Source: CAVVZJ01 sp963752755 (lineage in GTDB: Bacteria; Planctomycetota; Planctomycetia; Isosphaerales; Isosphaeraceae). From it: a stretch of DNA of 64,000 nucleotides. Position 1 is the stretch's first letter, and each line of letters begins with the position of its first letter. The DNA is taken from positions 496,001 to 560,000 of the forward strand of contig CAVVZJ010000004.1 of NCBI GenBank assembly GCA_963752755.1. Reading direction: 5' to 3'. The notes below the pieces were generated by a model. It had not been told where the DNA came from. It did no database searches and saw only the letters and a list, made by a program, of their open reading frames with translations. This document shows, piece by piece, positions 29,674-38,900 of the stretch. The translations under genes were made by a program, and so were the position numbers.

Positions 29674-30621
29674 ATGATCCTCTGCGTGACGCTGAATCCC
29701 TGCCTGGACAAGACCCTGACCGTCCCCCCCTGGCAACCCGGCCAGATGGTCCGCGGCCAGGCCGTCCGCGAGGTCGTCGGCGGCAAGGGGAACAACGTCG
29801 CCCGCGCCCTGACCCGACTCGGCCGCTCCCCGGTCCGTCCCGTCACCTTCCTCGGCGGCCCGGTCGGCGCGCACTGCGAGCACCTCCTCCGCTCGGACGA
29901 CGGCCTCGAACCCCTCATCACCCCCACCGACGCCCCGACCCGCGTGATCCTCACCGTCCGCACCGGCGACACCCCCGAGCAGACCTCCTTCTTCGACCCC
30001 TCCCCCGAGATCCTGCCCGACGAGGCCGACGCGCTCCTGAACCGCGTCGAAGGGGCCTTGACCGAAGGGGGCGTCCAGGCCCTCACCCTCTCCGGCTCCA
30101 GCCCATCGCCCACGACCCACGGCCTTTACAGCGACCTGATCGCCCTGGCCCGCTCCCGCCAGGTCCCCGTCTTCCTCGACACCTACGGCCCCGCCCTCGA
30201 ATCGATCTGGGGCTTCTGGCCCGACGCCCTCCAGCTCAACCGCCGCGAGGCCGCCCTCCACCTCGAGGCCCCCCGCCCCTCCGACGCCGCCCTCCTCGAC
30301 CTCCTCGACCGTCTGGTCCCGCCACGGCGTCGTCCTGCTCCATCATCACCGACGGCCCCGGCCCCGTCCTGGTCCTCCTCCGCGGCCGCTCCTACCGCGT
30401 CCTGCCGCCCCGGATCGACGCCGTCAACCCCGTCGGCTCGGGCGACAGCCTCCTCGCCGGGCTCGTCGATGGCTGGCTCTCCTGGCCTGGAGCCCGAGGC
30501 CCTCCTCCTCCGCGCGGTCGCCTGCGCCGTGGCCAACGCTTTGGTCTGGGACGCCGGCGCCATCCAGTCCGACCACCTCCGCGACCTCGAAGGCCGCATC
30601 GAGATCGAACCCCTCAGGTAG
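29674..30621 (+). CDS. 1-phosphofructokinase / hexose kinase, PfkB family (three frameshifts)
   Basis: The start MILCVTLNPCLDKTLTVPPW is diagnostic of the FruK/LacC branch of PfkB kinases (T-x-N-P-x-x-D). GQAVREVVGGKGNNVARALT is the substrate-binding GGKGxNVA block, FLGGPVGAHCEHLL follows, and NPVGSGDSLLAGLVDGWLS near the C-terminus is PfkB signature 2, in which Asp of G-S-G-D is the catalytic base. Single extra bases near 30319, 30338 and 30493 (CTCTCCTGGCC) interrupt the frame; dropping each restores GVVL, IITDGPGPVLVLL and LSGLEPEALLLRAVACAVAN. It phosphorylates fructose-1-phosphate, tagatose-6-phosphate or a similar sugar phosphate. No PTS gene is nearby, so the source of its substrate is unclear. 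Confidence 0.85.
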   Translation: MILCVTLNPCLDKTLTVPPWQPGQMVRGQAVREVVGGKGNNVARALTRLGRSPVRPVTFLGGPVGAHCEHLLRSDDGLEPLITPTDAPTRVILTVRTGDTPEQTSFFDPSPEILPDEADALLNRVEGALTEGGVQALTLSGSSPSPTTHGLYSDLIALARSRQVPVFLDTYGPALESIWGFWPDALQLNRREAALHLEAPRPSDAALLDLLDRLVPPRRRPAPSSPTAPAPSWSSSAAAPTASCRPGSTPSTPSARATASSPGSSMAGSPGLEPEALLLRAVACAVANALVWDAGAIQSDHLRDLEGRIEIEPLR

Positions 30622-30716
30622 AGCGTCACCCCCACGCCTCCTTGCCCCCCTTCCAAGGACGTCGCCTGCACTCTCCCCGATAAAAACTCCGCTACCCTCG
30701 TCCCTTCTCTCCCATT

Positions 30717-31170
30717 CTGTGCTATAATTAACACTAGCTCTTTGACAATCCGGTCCTCTCCCACCCCGCCCTCTCGTCCAGTCTCGGCGACGCCATGACG
30801 GCGTCCCCGGCGCCGAACGAACTTCAAAATAGGCAAAGATTTCTTCCTAACATATTGCCATCGTTTCATTGCGATCTGCTCCCTCCCCGACTCGAAGCGT
30901 CCCCTCCGCGTCCTTCCCCCGTCCCAACCGCGTCCCCGGCTCGCCCTGGCGTCCCCAGCGTCCCGAGCGTCCGCAAATGGTCAGAAAAAGCGTTGCCCGG
31001 CGGCGTCGACCCCCGCTCGGTGCGGACCTTCTTCGTGGGCCCCTGGCCCCGCCAGGATGCGTCAAACGTCGCGACGCCCCCGCGCGTCCCCGGCGCCGAA
31101 CGAACTTCAAGATGGGTAATATATCTCTTTTAACTTCTGTCATTCTCAGATTGCGATCGGTCATCCTCTT
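30717..31170 (+). repeat. Dispersed noncoding element, copy 1 (candidate noncoding RNA)
   Basis: No coding frame. After the promoter/boxA-like block, a 16-base motif CGCCGAACGAACTTCA occurs at 30811-30826 and again at 31094-31109, each time followed by an AT-rich island (for example GGCAA at 30832-30836 that can pair with TTGCC at 30855-30859) and then ATTGCGATC. The whole arrangement recurs, diverged, at 46090-46450 on the other strand. It lies 95 bp beyond the kinase stop and before a convergent gene. Possible readings are a structured noncoding RNA, a promoter-bearing miniature element, or the remains of a larger mobile unit. Confidence 0.55.
30718..30752 (+). promoter_or_regulatory. Extended -10 promoter followed by a boxA-like antitermination motif
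   Basis: TGCTATAAT (30720-30728) is a perfect extended -10 element, and GCTCTTTGACAAT (30737-30749) closely resembles boxA, the NusB/NusE site of rRNA-type antitermination (consensus TGCTCTTTAACA). No good -35 is present. The same pair is conserved on the minus strand at 46411-46439, which supports function over chance. Confidence 0.55.
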
Positions 31171-31412
31171 CCATCCGGAGCGTCCCCCGCCATCGACTGT
31201 TCCTCCCGTGGTCGGCCCCACCGCCGACGTCCCCCGGAATGAGGTCCGGGTCGTTCCTTCGGAACCCGAGTGTTTGCGATCGCTCAACCCGAGCGGGAAA
31301 AACGACGGGCAGAGTCCTCCCCAGCAAGGACCCTGCCCGGTCACATTCCACGGAATGGCCGCTCGAAGGACTCCTGGCACGGCGGTTCCCCCGACCGCCC
31401 GACCTTCTCCTG

Positions 31413-31882
31413 TTACTGGTGGGACTTCTCGTTCAACTTCTTCAACCTCTCCAGTTTCTCGATTTCCTCCGTCGTGATTTCCCCCCGTTTCGCCTTGTAC
31501 TTGAGCCGGGCGAACTCCGAAGGCTCGTAGATCGGCGGTTCCAGCAGCAACTCGATCGAGCTCGTATATAGGGGTAGGAGATGATCAGCAGTCCATCCTT
31601 GACGCCATAGACGAGGTCGAGCTGCCTAGAGCAGCAGGTGGAGCGATCGCTTGAGGGACACGCCCTCCAGTTCGAGCATGAATGGGAGACTGAAGCGTCT
31701 TCTCGGCCTCGTTCAGGCCGGCCGGATCGAAGTAGATCGGAATGCCGTCGGGCAAGGTCCGGGGTCTGGGTGCGCTGTTTTGATGTACTTGATGACATCC
31801 TCCAGCACCGTCTCTTGCCGAAGGGCATCGAGATCGGCTTTTCGAGCTGATCGAGGATCAGGCGGGAACGCGGGCTAGTCAT
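31413..31882 (-). CDS. Small STN-like domain protein paired with an ECF sigma gene (frameshifted)
   Basis: ATG at 31882 follows GAGAGGAGG and starts 15 bp after the sigma-factor stop. The protein reads MTSPRSRLILDQLEKPISMP then, after a base change, ETVLEDVIKYIKTA, LPDGIPIYFDPAGLNEAEKT, LELEGVSLKRSLHLLL and QLDLVYGVKDGLLIISYPY, a pattern known from planctomycete proteins with secretin/TonB short N-terminal-like (STN) modules. A helical, charged tail follows (EFARLKYKAKRGEITTEEIE, KLERLKKLNEKSHQ) to the stop at 31413. At least four single-base shifts are needed. Being in the same operon as an ECF sigma factor suggests a role in its signalling, but no membrane anchor is visible. Confidence 0.55.
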
Positions 31883-31896
31883 CGCCGGTCCTCCTC

Positions 31897-32938
31897 TCAT
31901 GGCTCCGCCTTTCGGTCAGGACTCCCTACGGGTTCCAATTCGACCTCGATCGGGCCCGCTGCCGGACGAGGTTGCTTCGGCTTGCCGGAGCGGTCCCTCG
32001 CCTTCTTGGGAAGGCTCTCCGTTTCGGTCCGGGCCTGGCCCCTTTCCCCCTGTCGGCTCAACTCTGCCCGGGAGACGCTCCGACCCCGGCGGCGACGACT
32101 CCGACGACGACCAGCGCCGCCGCGACCATCTTGATCTTCCTGAACCACATCGCACTCACCACCCTTTCCATCAAGCCGACCGCCACCGCCGAGACCGCCC
32201 CGGCGACGATCGTCTTGCCGGCCGCGAGGGACATCGCGGCATTAATGGTGTTGCGGACCAGGAGATCGGGCACCGCTCGCGCCGGCCTCGCGGGCCAGGG
32301 CGGCGGCGAGGACGCCGGCCGTCGGGGTCACGCCGCGGCGGACGAGGCGGTCGCGGAGAAGACGGCGGGCCCGGGAGAGTCGGCCCTTGACGGTGCCGAC
32401 GGGCCAGCCCAGGCTCCGGGCCGCCTCCTCGTGGGTCTGACCCTGGAGGTAGCAGAGCACGACCGGCTCGCGGTACTTCGACGGCAAGCGGGCGACCTCC
32501 TCGTGGAGCAAGGGCCGCAGCTCGGCGTCGCGATCCGGGGCTCGGCGGCGCTCGGAGCCGGCACGTCGGAGGCCCCGGCGATGCCTTCCCGCCGTCGTCG
32601 TCCGGGCCGAATCGACGCGGGCCCGGACGGCGACGCGGTGGGCGACCCCGTAGAGCCAGTTGCCCACCAGCGCCTGGTCGCGGATCGCGCCGGCCTTCTT
32701 GACCAGCACGAGGAAGGTCGCCTGGAAGGCGTCGTCCGCATCATGGGGGTCATCGAGCAAGGCCCGGCAGACGCCCCGGACCATCGGTCCAAAGCGGGTC
32801 ACGAGGGCCTCGAAGGCGGCCTCATCGCGACGGGCCCGGAACCGGTCGAGGAGCTGACCCTCGGTCAGCCCGAGACCGTGCCGGCCTCGAAGAACCGCCG
32901 GACCTCCCGCGCCGCGATGCCTGGCGACCGCCGGCCAT
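31897..32938 (-). CDS. ECF-type RNA polymerase sigma factor with C-terminal membrane extension (frameshifted)
   Basis: The start at 32938 gives MAGGRQ and, after a missing base at a CCAGG site, IAAREVRRFFEAGTVSGLTE. Region 2 follows (DEAAFEALVTRFGPMVRGVC, DDPHDADDAFQATFLVLVKK), then region 4 (LPSKYREPVVLCYLQGQTHE, EAARSLGWPVGTVKGRLSRA). Beyond the ECF core, the extension typical of planctomycete ECF proteins appears: GVLAAALAREAGA, PDLLVRNTINAAMSLAAGK, then a hydrophobic segment KIKMVAAALVVVGVVAAGVG and a basic/Pro-rich tail ending at 31897. The membrane segment suggests self-contained sigma control by tethering. At least three shifts are needed. The small STN-like gene follows directly. Confidence 0.75.
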
Positions 32939-33065
32939 CGTCTGGGTCTCCTCGACCTCCGAATCCGGCTCAGGTACTGCCCGGCGGGGACGTCCTCGGA
33001 TACAACTTTTTCCTCAAGGCCACCTGGCGGGTTGGAAATGCGGAGCCGTGTTCGCCGCACAGGGA

Positions 33066-33106
33066 GCCTCTCGATCCTAACCCGAGCGGAGTAGGGATCG
33101 AGAGGC
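33066..33106. promoter_or_regulatory. 12-bp perfect dyad upstream of the metal-efflux locus
   Basis: GCCTCTCGATCC (33066-33077) is perfectly complementary to GGATCGAGAGGC (33095-33106) with a 17-base spacer. It sits in the ~280-bp divergent region between the ECF sigma gene and the plus-strand efflux genes, ~110 bp before the first start codon. It could be an operator or a transcript hairpin. A possible -10 (TATCAT at ~33170) lies downstream. Confidence 0.4.
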
Positions 33107-33216
33107 CCGAGCGTTCGACCCCGAGAGTTCTCCGGCCGGAGGCGCTTGACGGGGTGCGTCCGAGGTTGTATCATAAAGGTTAAGCATCGAAATCCCTCCC
33201 GAGCCCCCTGCCTACC

Positions 33217-33591
33217 GTGAAGCGGCTCATCCTCATCACACTCCTGCTCAGTATCCTCGGCTCATGTCGCATCCTTTGCGCCACGGCCGAATGCTGCCAC
33301 GCGCAGGAGTGGCTTGGGGCTTCCGAGGAATCCCATCAGCAGACGCCGCATCCAGTCAACGATGACCACTGCATTTGCAACGGCGGCCTCCAGGCCGACG
33401 ACGTCGGCCCGATCCTCGCAAGTCTCGACCCGGCTTTGAGCTTCCTCGGAATCGACCTGCCGTTGCTTGCTCCCCTCGCGATCCTCTCGCCGTTCGACCT
33501 GCCCTCCGCCTTCCTCACCGTGGAAGACGACCTCTCCGCACGCGGAAGCCCGCCGCAGGTCTGCGCACTGCTCCAGCGTTATCGACTCTGA
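33217..33591 (+). CDS. Small secreted Cys-rich protein upstream of RND efflux genes
   Basis: An intact 124-residue protein from a GTG start (MKRLILITLLLSILGSCRIL), with a hydrophobic N-terminal signal. Cysteines cluster at residues ~17, 21, 26 and 27 (CRILCATAECCHAQEW) and again at 52 and 54 (DDHCICNG), with neighbouring His/Asp/Glu residues. No family was recognised. Because it immediately precedes a CzcB/CzcA-type pair, a periplasmic metal-binding or metal-sensing role is an inference from position and residue content. Alternatively it is a lipoprotein, since LLSILGSC resembles a lipobox with Cys17. Confidence 0.65.
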   Translation: MKRLILITLLLSILGSCRILCATAECCHAQEWLGASEESHQQTPHPVNDDHCICNGGLQADDVGPILASLDPALSFLGIDLPLLAPLAILSPFDLPSAFLTVEDDLSARGSPPQVCALLQRYRL

Positions 33592-33802
33592 GACGCCGTT
33601 CGCCTGGACCCCGTCGCCGCCGGACCGACCGATCCGGCCACGCTTCGGGGCGACCACGGCCGTCCCGTTTGCGGACGGCCTGGTTCCGGGATCATCACGG
33701 CGTCTCTTGTCGCATTATACGCATCTAGAAGTGCCGGCGCGTTGTCGAGGCTCGCGGAATCCGTACCAGGCCAGCCGGGAACGCGTCGGGGAGGTTCGAC
33801 CG

Positions 33803-35154
33803 ATGAAACGTATGCTGCTCCGTTTTGGTATCGTGACCGCGGTCCTCGCCGCGGCAGGAATCGGGCTCTGGATCGCCGATCCCGACTACGCTCGGCTCTG
33901 GTCGCGACTGGTCGCTTTGGCCGAGGGCGGCGAGCAGGTCGCCGAGGCGGTCTCCCGATCGTAAGGAAATCGCGGCCCCGCCCGAATCCACCGACGAGGC
34001 GGCGCCCCGGGGTGCTCTGTCCGACCCTCGACTGGCCCTCGCCCTGGTCCTGGGAACCGGTGGAGCTCTCCGACTCCCTTCGTCCGCCGCTGCCCCCGAT
34101 CAAGCTCACCTCGCCCGAGATCGCCAGGCGGATCGGGCTCCAGGAGGCTCCCGCGATCGTCCGCCGCCATGCGCCGACGATCACCGGCAACGCCGAGATC
34201 GCCTACAACGCCAACCTCTACGGCGAGGTTCGCCCCCGCGTCGCGGGCATCGTCCGCGAGGTGATCGCCGACGAGGGCACCTTGCTCCGGCCCGGCGAGC
34301 CCATGCTGGTCATCGACTCGGCCACGGTCGGCTCGGCCAAGGCCGATTACCTCGCCGCCTTGCCCGTCGAAAAGCTCTCGCAGCAAAACTACGACATGAT
34401 CATGGCTCTCCGCAAGGATAACGCCGCGCCTCTCAAGGACGAGTTGACCGCCCGCGCCGATCTGAACAAGGCGAAGGCCGCTGTGCTCAATGCCCGCCAG
34501 CGTCTCATGAATCTCGGCTTCACCGACTCCGACCTGACTCGCCTCGCCGCCGATCAGGACACCTCGACGCTGCTCGACGTCGTCTCGCCCCTGGAAGGCG
34601 TCGTCGTCGAGCGGCACGCGGTTCCCGGCGAGGCGGTCGAGCCAACCGATCGGGTCTTCGTCGTCGCGGATATCCGTCGGATGTGGGCCTGGATCGACGT
34701 CTATGAGTCGGAGATCGAGGCGGTCCGGATCGGCCAGTCGGTGACGTTCATCATCTCGGGGACCGAGTCGCCCACCTTCCACGGCAAGGTGGACTGGATC
34801 GACGCCATGGTCAACCCCGCCACGCGAACGATCCGCGTCCGGGCCGAACTTCAGAACATCGACGGCCGCCTCCGGGCACTCGCTTTCGGCCGGGGCCGGA
34901 TCCAGGTCGGCGCCGAGCACAACGCGGTCTATGTGCCCAGGGACGCCGTCCAGGACATTGGAGGCGAACGCTATGTCTTCGAGGTCCTGGGCGACGCCCG
35001 CTATCGCCCGCATCGCGTCCTGACCGCACCGGCTGAGGATCGCATGCTGGTCGAGATCGTTTCGGGTCTGGCGTCTGACACCGTGGTCGTCACCACCGGC
35101 GCCTTCCTGCTCAAGAGCGAAATGATCCAGCAGCAGGACCAGGGCGGCGAGTGA
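33803..35154 (+). CDS. Efflux RND transporter periplasmic adaptor (CzcB-like; N-terminal frameshifts)
   Basis: ATG at 33803 has GGGGAGG ~8 bp upstream and begins a signal/anchor segment (MKRMLLRFGIVTAVLAAAGI). Two single-base shifts between 33955 and 34015 connect it to the main frame (PVELSDSLRPPLPPIKLTSP). The adaptor core is clear: lipoyl/barrel-sandwich (YGEVRPRVAGIVREVIADEG), a helical hairpin (DELTARADLNKAKAAVLNAR), the second lipoyl half (VVSPLEGVVVERHAVPGEAV) and the beta-barrel (VADIRRMWAWIDVYESEIEA). It bridges the inner-membrane pump encoded next to an outer-membrane channel. No outer-membrane factor gene is in this window, so the channel must be encoded elsewhere. The gap to the pump gene is 108 bp. 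Confidence 0.9.
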
Positions 35155-35262
35155 CCCCTCGGGGAACACGCCCCCAGCCAGACCCCCGGACACTCGACCC
35201 CGGTTCGAGGGCGGTCCGCCTCCGAACCGTTCCGATCCAACGACGCCGAAAGGTTCGCGGAA

Positions 35263-38200
35263 ATGCTTAACCACCTGATTCAATTCAGTCTCAATAACCG
35301 CTTCGTGATTCTACTCCTGGCCGCCTTGCTCGTGGTCGCGGGTGTCAACGCGGCGCAGCAACTCCCGCTCGACGCCTTCCCCGACACGACGCCCAACCAG
35401 GTCCAGATCAACACCGTCGCACCCGCCCTCTCGCCCGAGGAAATCGAGCGGCTGATCACCTATCCCGTCGAACTCTCGCTTGGCGGTCTCAAAGGTCTGG
35501 AGGAAGTCCGCTCGGTCTCGAAATTCGGGCTCTCCCAGGTCGTCGCGATCTTCACCGACGACATCGACATCTACTTCGCCCGCCAGCAGATTAACGAGCG
35601 GCTGGGCGAGGTTCCGCTGCCCCCCGGTGTGGCGAAGCCCGTGATGGGACCGGTCGCAACCGGCCTGGGCGAAGTTTATCATTACTACATCACCAGTAAC
35701 GTTTATAGCCTCACCGAGCTGCGGACCATCCAGGACTGGGTCATCCGTCCCCGACTCCGCCGCGTTCCCGGCATTGCCGAGGTCAACACACTCGGCGGGA
35801 TGTCCAAGCAGTACGAGGTGCAGACCGACCCGATCAAGCTCGCCAAGTATTCCCTGACGCTCGATGATGTCCTCGCCGCCCTCCGGCAGAACAACGAGAA
35901 CGTCGGCGGCGGTCCCGTCTCCAGCGCGCGGGGAGGTCCATCTCGTTCAGGGCGTCGGCCTGGTCCACGACGAGGAAGAGATTGCGGACATCGTCCTCAA
36001 GTCGGTCGAGGGCGTCCCCATCCGCATCCGCGACGTGGCCGAGGTCCGAATCGGTCACGAGATCCGCCGCGGCGGCACGACCGCCAACGGCCATGGCGAG
36101 GTCGTCCTGGGACTCTGCTTCATGCGGATGGGCGAGAACTCCCGCGATGTGACCATCGCCATCGACGAGGCCATGAAGGAGGTCAAGACGTTGCTGCCGC
36201 CGGGTGTGGACGTGCACGTCGTCTATCGGCGGACCGACCTGGTCGATCATGTGCTCAAGACGGTCGAGCGGAACCTCTCCGAGGGCGCGATCCTGGTCAT
36301 CGCAATCCTGTTCGCCTTCCTGGGTAACCTCCGGGCCGGCCTGATCGTGGCCTCGGTCATCCCCCTCTCGATGCTCTTCGCGGTGACGATGATGCAGAAG
36401 GTCGGCATCGCCGGCAGCCTGATGAGCCTCGGTGCCATCGACTTCGGCCTGGTCGTCGATAGCTCGGTGGTCATGGTCGAGAACTGCGTCCGCCACCTCG
36501 CACACGAGGGGATGCGTCGCCCCAAGATTGACGTCGTCCGCGACGCCGCCGTCGAGGTCCGCAAACCGACGATGTTCGGCGAGCTGATCATCATGATTGT
36601 CTATCTGCCGATCCTCACGCTTCAGGGCGTCGAGGGCAAGCTCTTCCGCCCTATGGCCTTGACGGTCATCTTCGCGCTCGCCGGCTCGATGATCCTCTCG
36701 CTGACCTTGATGCCCGCGCTTGCCTCGCTCGGTCTCTCGCGGAAGACCCGGGAAAAGGAGACGATCCTCGACCGGATCGCCCATGCCTTGTACCGACCGG
36801 TTCTCTGGCTCGCCCTGAAGCTGCCCGTGATGACCCTGGTCGCGCTGGGGGCCCTGACCGCGTTCATGATCTGGCTGGCCGCCGGATTCGGCTCCGAGTT
36901 CATCCCGAGGCTGAGCGAGGGCACGCTCGTATTCAACACGATCCGCCTGCCGAGCATCAGTCTCGACGAGTCGCAGCGCTACGGCACGGAGCTGGAGAGG
37001 ATGCTCAAGGAAGAATTCCCCGATGAAGTGGACGATGTCTGGACCCGCACCGGGACGGCCGAGGTCGCGACGGACCCAATGGGCCTGGAACTGAGCGACG
37101 TCTTCGTCACCCTCAAGCCGCGCGAGCGTTGGAAGCGGGCGCATTCCCAGGAGGAGATCATCGATCAGATGGCCGAGCTCGTCGCGAAGCTGCCGGGGGT
37201 GGAGGCGGTTTTCAGCCAGCCGATCGAGCAACGAATCAACGAGATGATCGCCGGGATTCGCGCCGACCTTGGTATCAAGATCTTCGGTGACGATCTGGCG
37301 ACCCTCACTCGGTTGGCCCACCAGGTTGAGCGCGTGGTCAAGACGGTCCCAGGCTCGGCCGACGTGGCCGCTGAGCAGATCGACGGCTTGCCGGTCTTGC
37401 GGATCGAGATCGATCGCCAGGCCCTCTCTCGATACGGGATACCGGCCCGTGTGGTGCTCGATGCCGTCGGTGCCGTTGGTGGAATCAACGTCGGTGAGAT
37501 CCGGGAAGGGGAGCGTCGGTTCCCCCTGGTGGTCCGTCTTCCCGAGTCGTACCGCGACGATGCCCAGGCCCTTGACCGCATCCTGATCCCGACGAATGGC
37601 GGCGGCCGGATTCCCTTGACCCGCGTGGCCCGTCTGGTCGAGTCCACAGGCGCCGCGACCATTCCCCGCGAGTGGGGCAAGCGCCGGATCGTTGTCCAGT
37701 CCAACGTCCGTGGACGTGACGTCGGTTCATTCGTCAAGGAGGCCCAGGAGAAGATCGCTCGTGAGGTCGTTCTGCCGATCGGCTACACGATCGAGTGGGG
37801 CGGCCAGTTCGAGAACCTGATCCACGCACGGCAGCGACTCTACCTGGTCGTGCCACTGGCCCTCGGGCTGGTCCTGAGCCTACTCTACCTGACGTTCAAC
37901 TCGTTCCGCGATGCCTTGATCGTTTTCGTCGGCGTCCTCTTCGCCGGCAACGGCGGAATCTTTGGCCTCTGGTATCGCCAGATGCCGTTCACGATCTCCT
38001 CGGGCGTCGGGTTCATCGCCCTGGCGGGTGCGTCCATGCTGATGGGGCTCGTGCTCGTCAACGCCATCCACGACCGGATGCGCTACGGCGCCAGCAAGCG
38101 CGACGCGATTGTCCAGGCGTCGATGCTTCGGCTCCGTCCGGTATTGATGACCGGCACGGTGGCTGCGCTCGGGTTCGTGCCGATGATGCTCTCGCAAGGC

Positions 38201-38395
38201 GTCGGCGCCGAGGTCCAGCGTCCGCTGGCGACCGTGGTCGTCTCCGGCATGTTGTCGGCCACGATTTTGACGATGATCGTCCTGCCCGTCCTTTACCAGC
38301 TCTTCGGCCTAGGTCCGGAGGCGGAGAACCTCGCCGCCACGACGGCCGACGGTCAAGCTGCGTCCTCCGAACGGCTCGAGGCGGTCGGAGTCTGA
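35263..38395 (+). CDS. CzcA-type heavy-metal efflux RND pump (one frameshift)
   Basis: An inner-membrane proton-driven transporter of ~1044 residues, the usual length. MLNHLIQFSLNNRFVILLLA is the first membrane helix and the typical HME-RND start; FPDTTPNQVQINTVAPALSP and EIERLITYPVELSLGGLKGL follow. GAIDFGLVVDSSVVMVENCV in helix 4 holds the two Asp residues of proton relay characteristic of heavy-metal (Czc/Cus) pumps, and VGFIALAGASMLMGLVLVNA and GTVAALGFVPMMLSQGVGAE are the C-terminal counterparts. An extra G near 35933 (GCGCGGGGAGG) breaks the frame within a conserved segment (SARE then VHLVQGVGLV). The metal specificity (Co/Zn/Cd versus Cu/Ag) cannot be read from these motifs alone. Confidence 0.93.
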
Positions 38396-38430
38396 TCGTC
38401 GCTCGATAGCCAGAAATGCCGCGAACCGAT

Positions 38431-38468
38431 CCGCCGGCCCGTGCGTCTATTCCGCACGAGGCCGGCGG
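38431..38468 (+). terminator. Strong hairpin after czcA-type gene
   Basis: CCGCCGGCC (38431-38439) pairs with GGCCGGCGG (38460-38468), continued by GTGCG/CGCAC (38441-38445 with 38453-38457) around a 7-base loop. No T-run follows; it is a probable transcript end 36 bp after the stop. Confidence 0.5.
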
Positions 38469-38526
38469 TTGTCGTGACCGGCCAGGCCCGGCCGGCATCG
38501 TTGTGCAGAGTAGTTCTTATGAGCAT

Positions 38527-38598
38527 GGGTCGGTAGCTGAGACGGTGTAGCGGCGCCCTGAAACGGCGCAGACGGGGATTCGAGCGCCCCCCGACCCA
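38527..38598 (+). tRNA. tRNA-Phe (GAA)
   Basis: Acceptor GGGTCGG pairs with CCGACCC followed by discriminator A. The anticodon arm is GCGCC-CTGAAAC-GGCGC, giving anticodon GAA. The D- and T-arms are slightly irregular at 72 nt, and one base may be missing given the indel problem seen elsewhere. Confidence 0.85.
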
Positions 38599-38628
38599 CT
38601 CCATCCGCCGCGTTCCTTTCGGGGCCCT

Positions 38629-38699
38629 GGCCCGTTCGTCAACCGGGAGGATACCGCCCTTTCAAGGCGGAGAAGAGGGTTCGACCCCCTCACGGGCTA
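38629..38699 (+). tRNA. tRNA-Glu (TTC)
   Basis: Acceptor GGCCCGT pairs with ACGGGCT (one G-T pair) before discriminator A. Anticodon arm CCGCC-CTTTCAA-GGCGG gives TTC; the T-arm contains GGGTTCGACCCCC. The length of 71 nt is slightly short. Confidence 0.85.
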
Positions 38700-38709
38700 C
38701 TGGCTCTCT

Positions 38710-38885
38710 CGGGACGTGGGAAAGCCTCTCGAGCGGTGAAGCCACCTGGAGGCAGGCATGGAATCTGTGGATTCGTCGCATGTCGTTCCACAGATCACAA
38801 TTGGCGTCATGTCGCGGTGTTACATTGAAATCGACCCCGCTGGCCGGGGGCCAGGAAATCGCCGGTTCGAATCCGGCCGTCCCGA
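38710..38885 (+). tRNA. Split or interrupted tRNA-like locus, identity unresolved
   Basis: A perfect T-arm (GCCGG-TTCGAAT-CCGGC at 38861-38877) runs into CGTCCCG plus A (38878-38885), a normal tRNA 3' end. No matching 5' arm lies at the usual ~70 nt distance, but an exact complement, CGGGACG, occurs at 38710-38716. The ~160 nt between contain a hairpin (CTGTGGA 38765-38771 with TCCACAG 38787-38793). This could be a tRNA with an inserted sequence, a tRNA pseudogene, or a chance match of the 5' arm. The anticodon cannot be assigned. Confidence 0.4.
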
Positions 38886-38900
38886 CTTCCCTGGCTGTCC

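Noticed and set aside
27919..30621. 900-residue plus-strand protein ending in the kinase
   Set aside because: Only the part from 29674 has gene-like sequence; the rest is antisense to the membrane-synthase gene and intergenic.
30800..31110. CRISPR array at the two repeated units
   Set aside because: Only two units ~283 bp apart with unequal borders, and no cas genes or short regular spacers.
31899..33183. Plus-strand ORF of ~400 residues opposite the ECF sigma gene
   Set aside because: The minus strand encodes clear sigma-70 region 2 and 4 motifs; the plus frame has none.
38710..38885. Group I intron in the split tRNA-like locus
   Set aside because: The conserved P/Q/R/S core sequences could not be found and the interval is shorter than usual; kept only as an unresolved tRNA-like locus.
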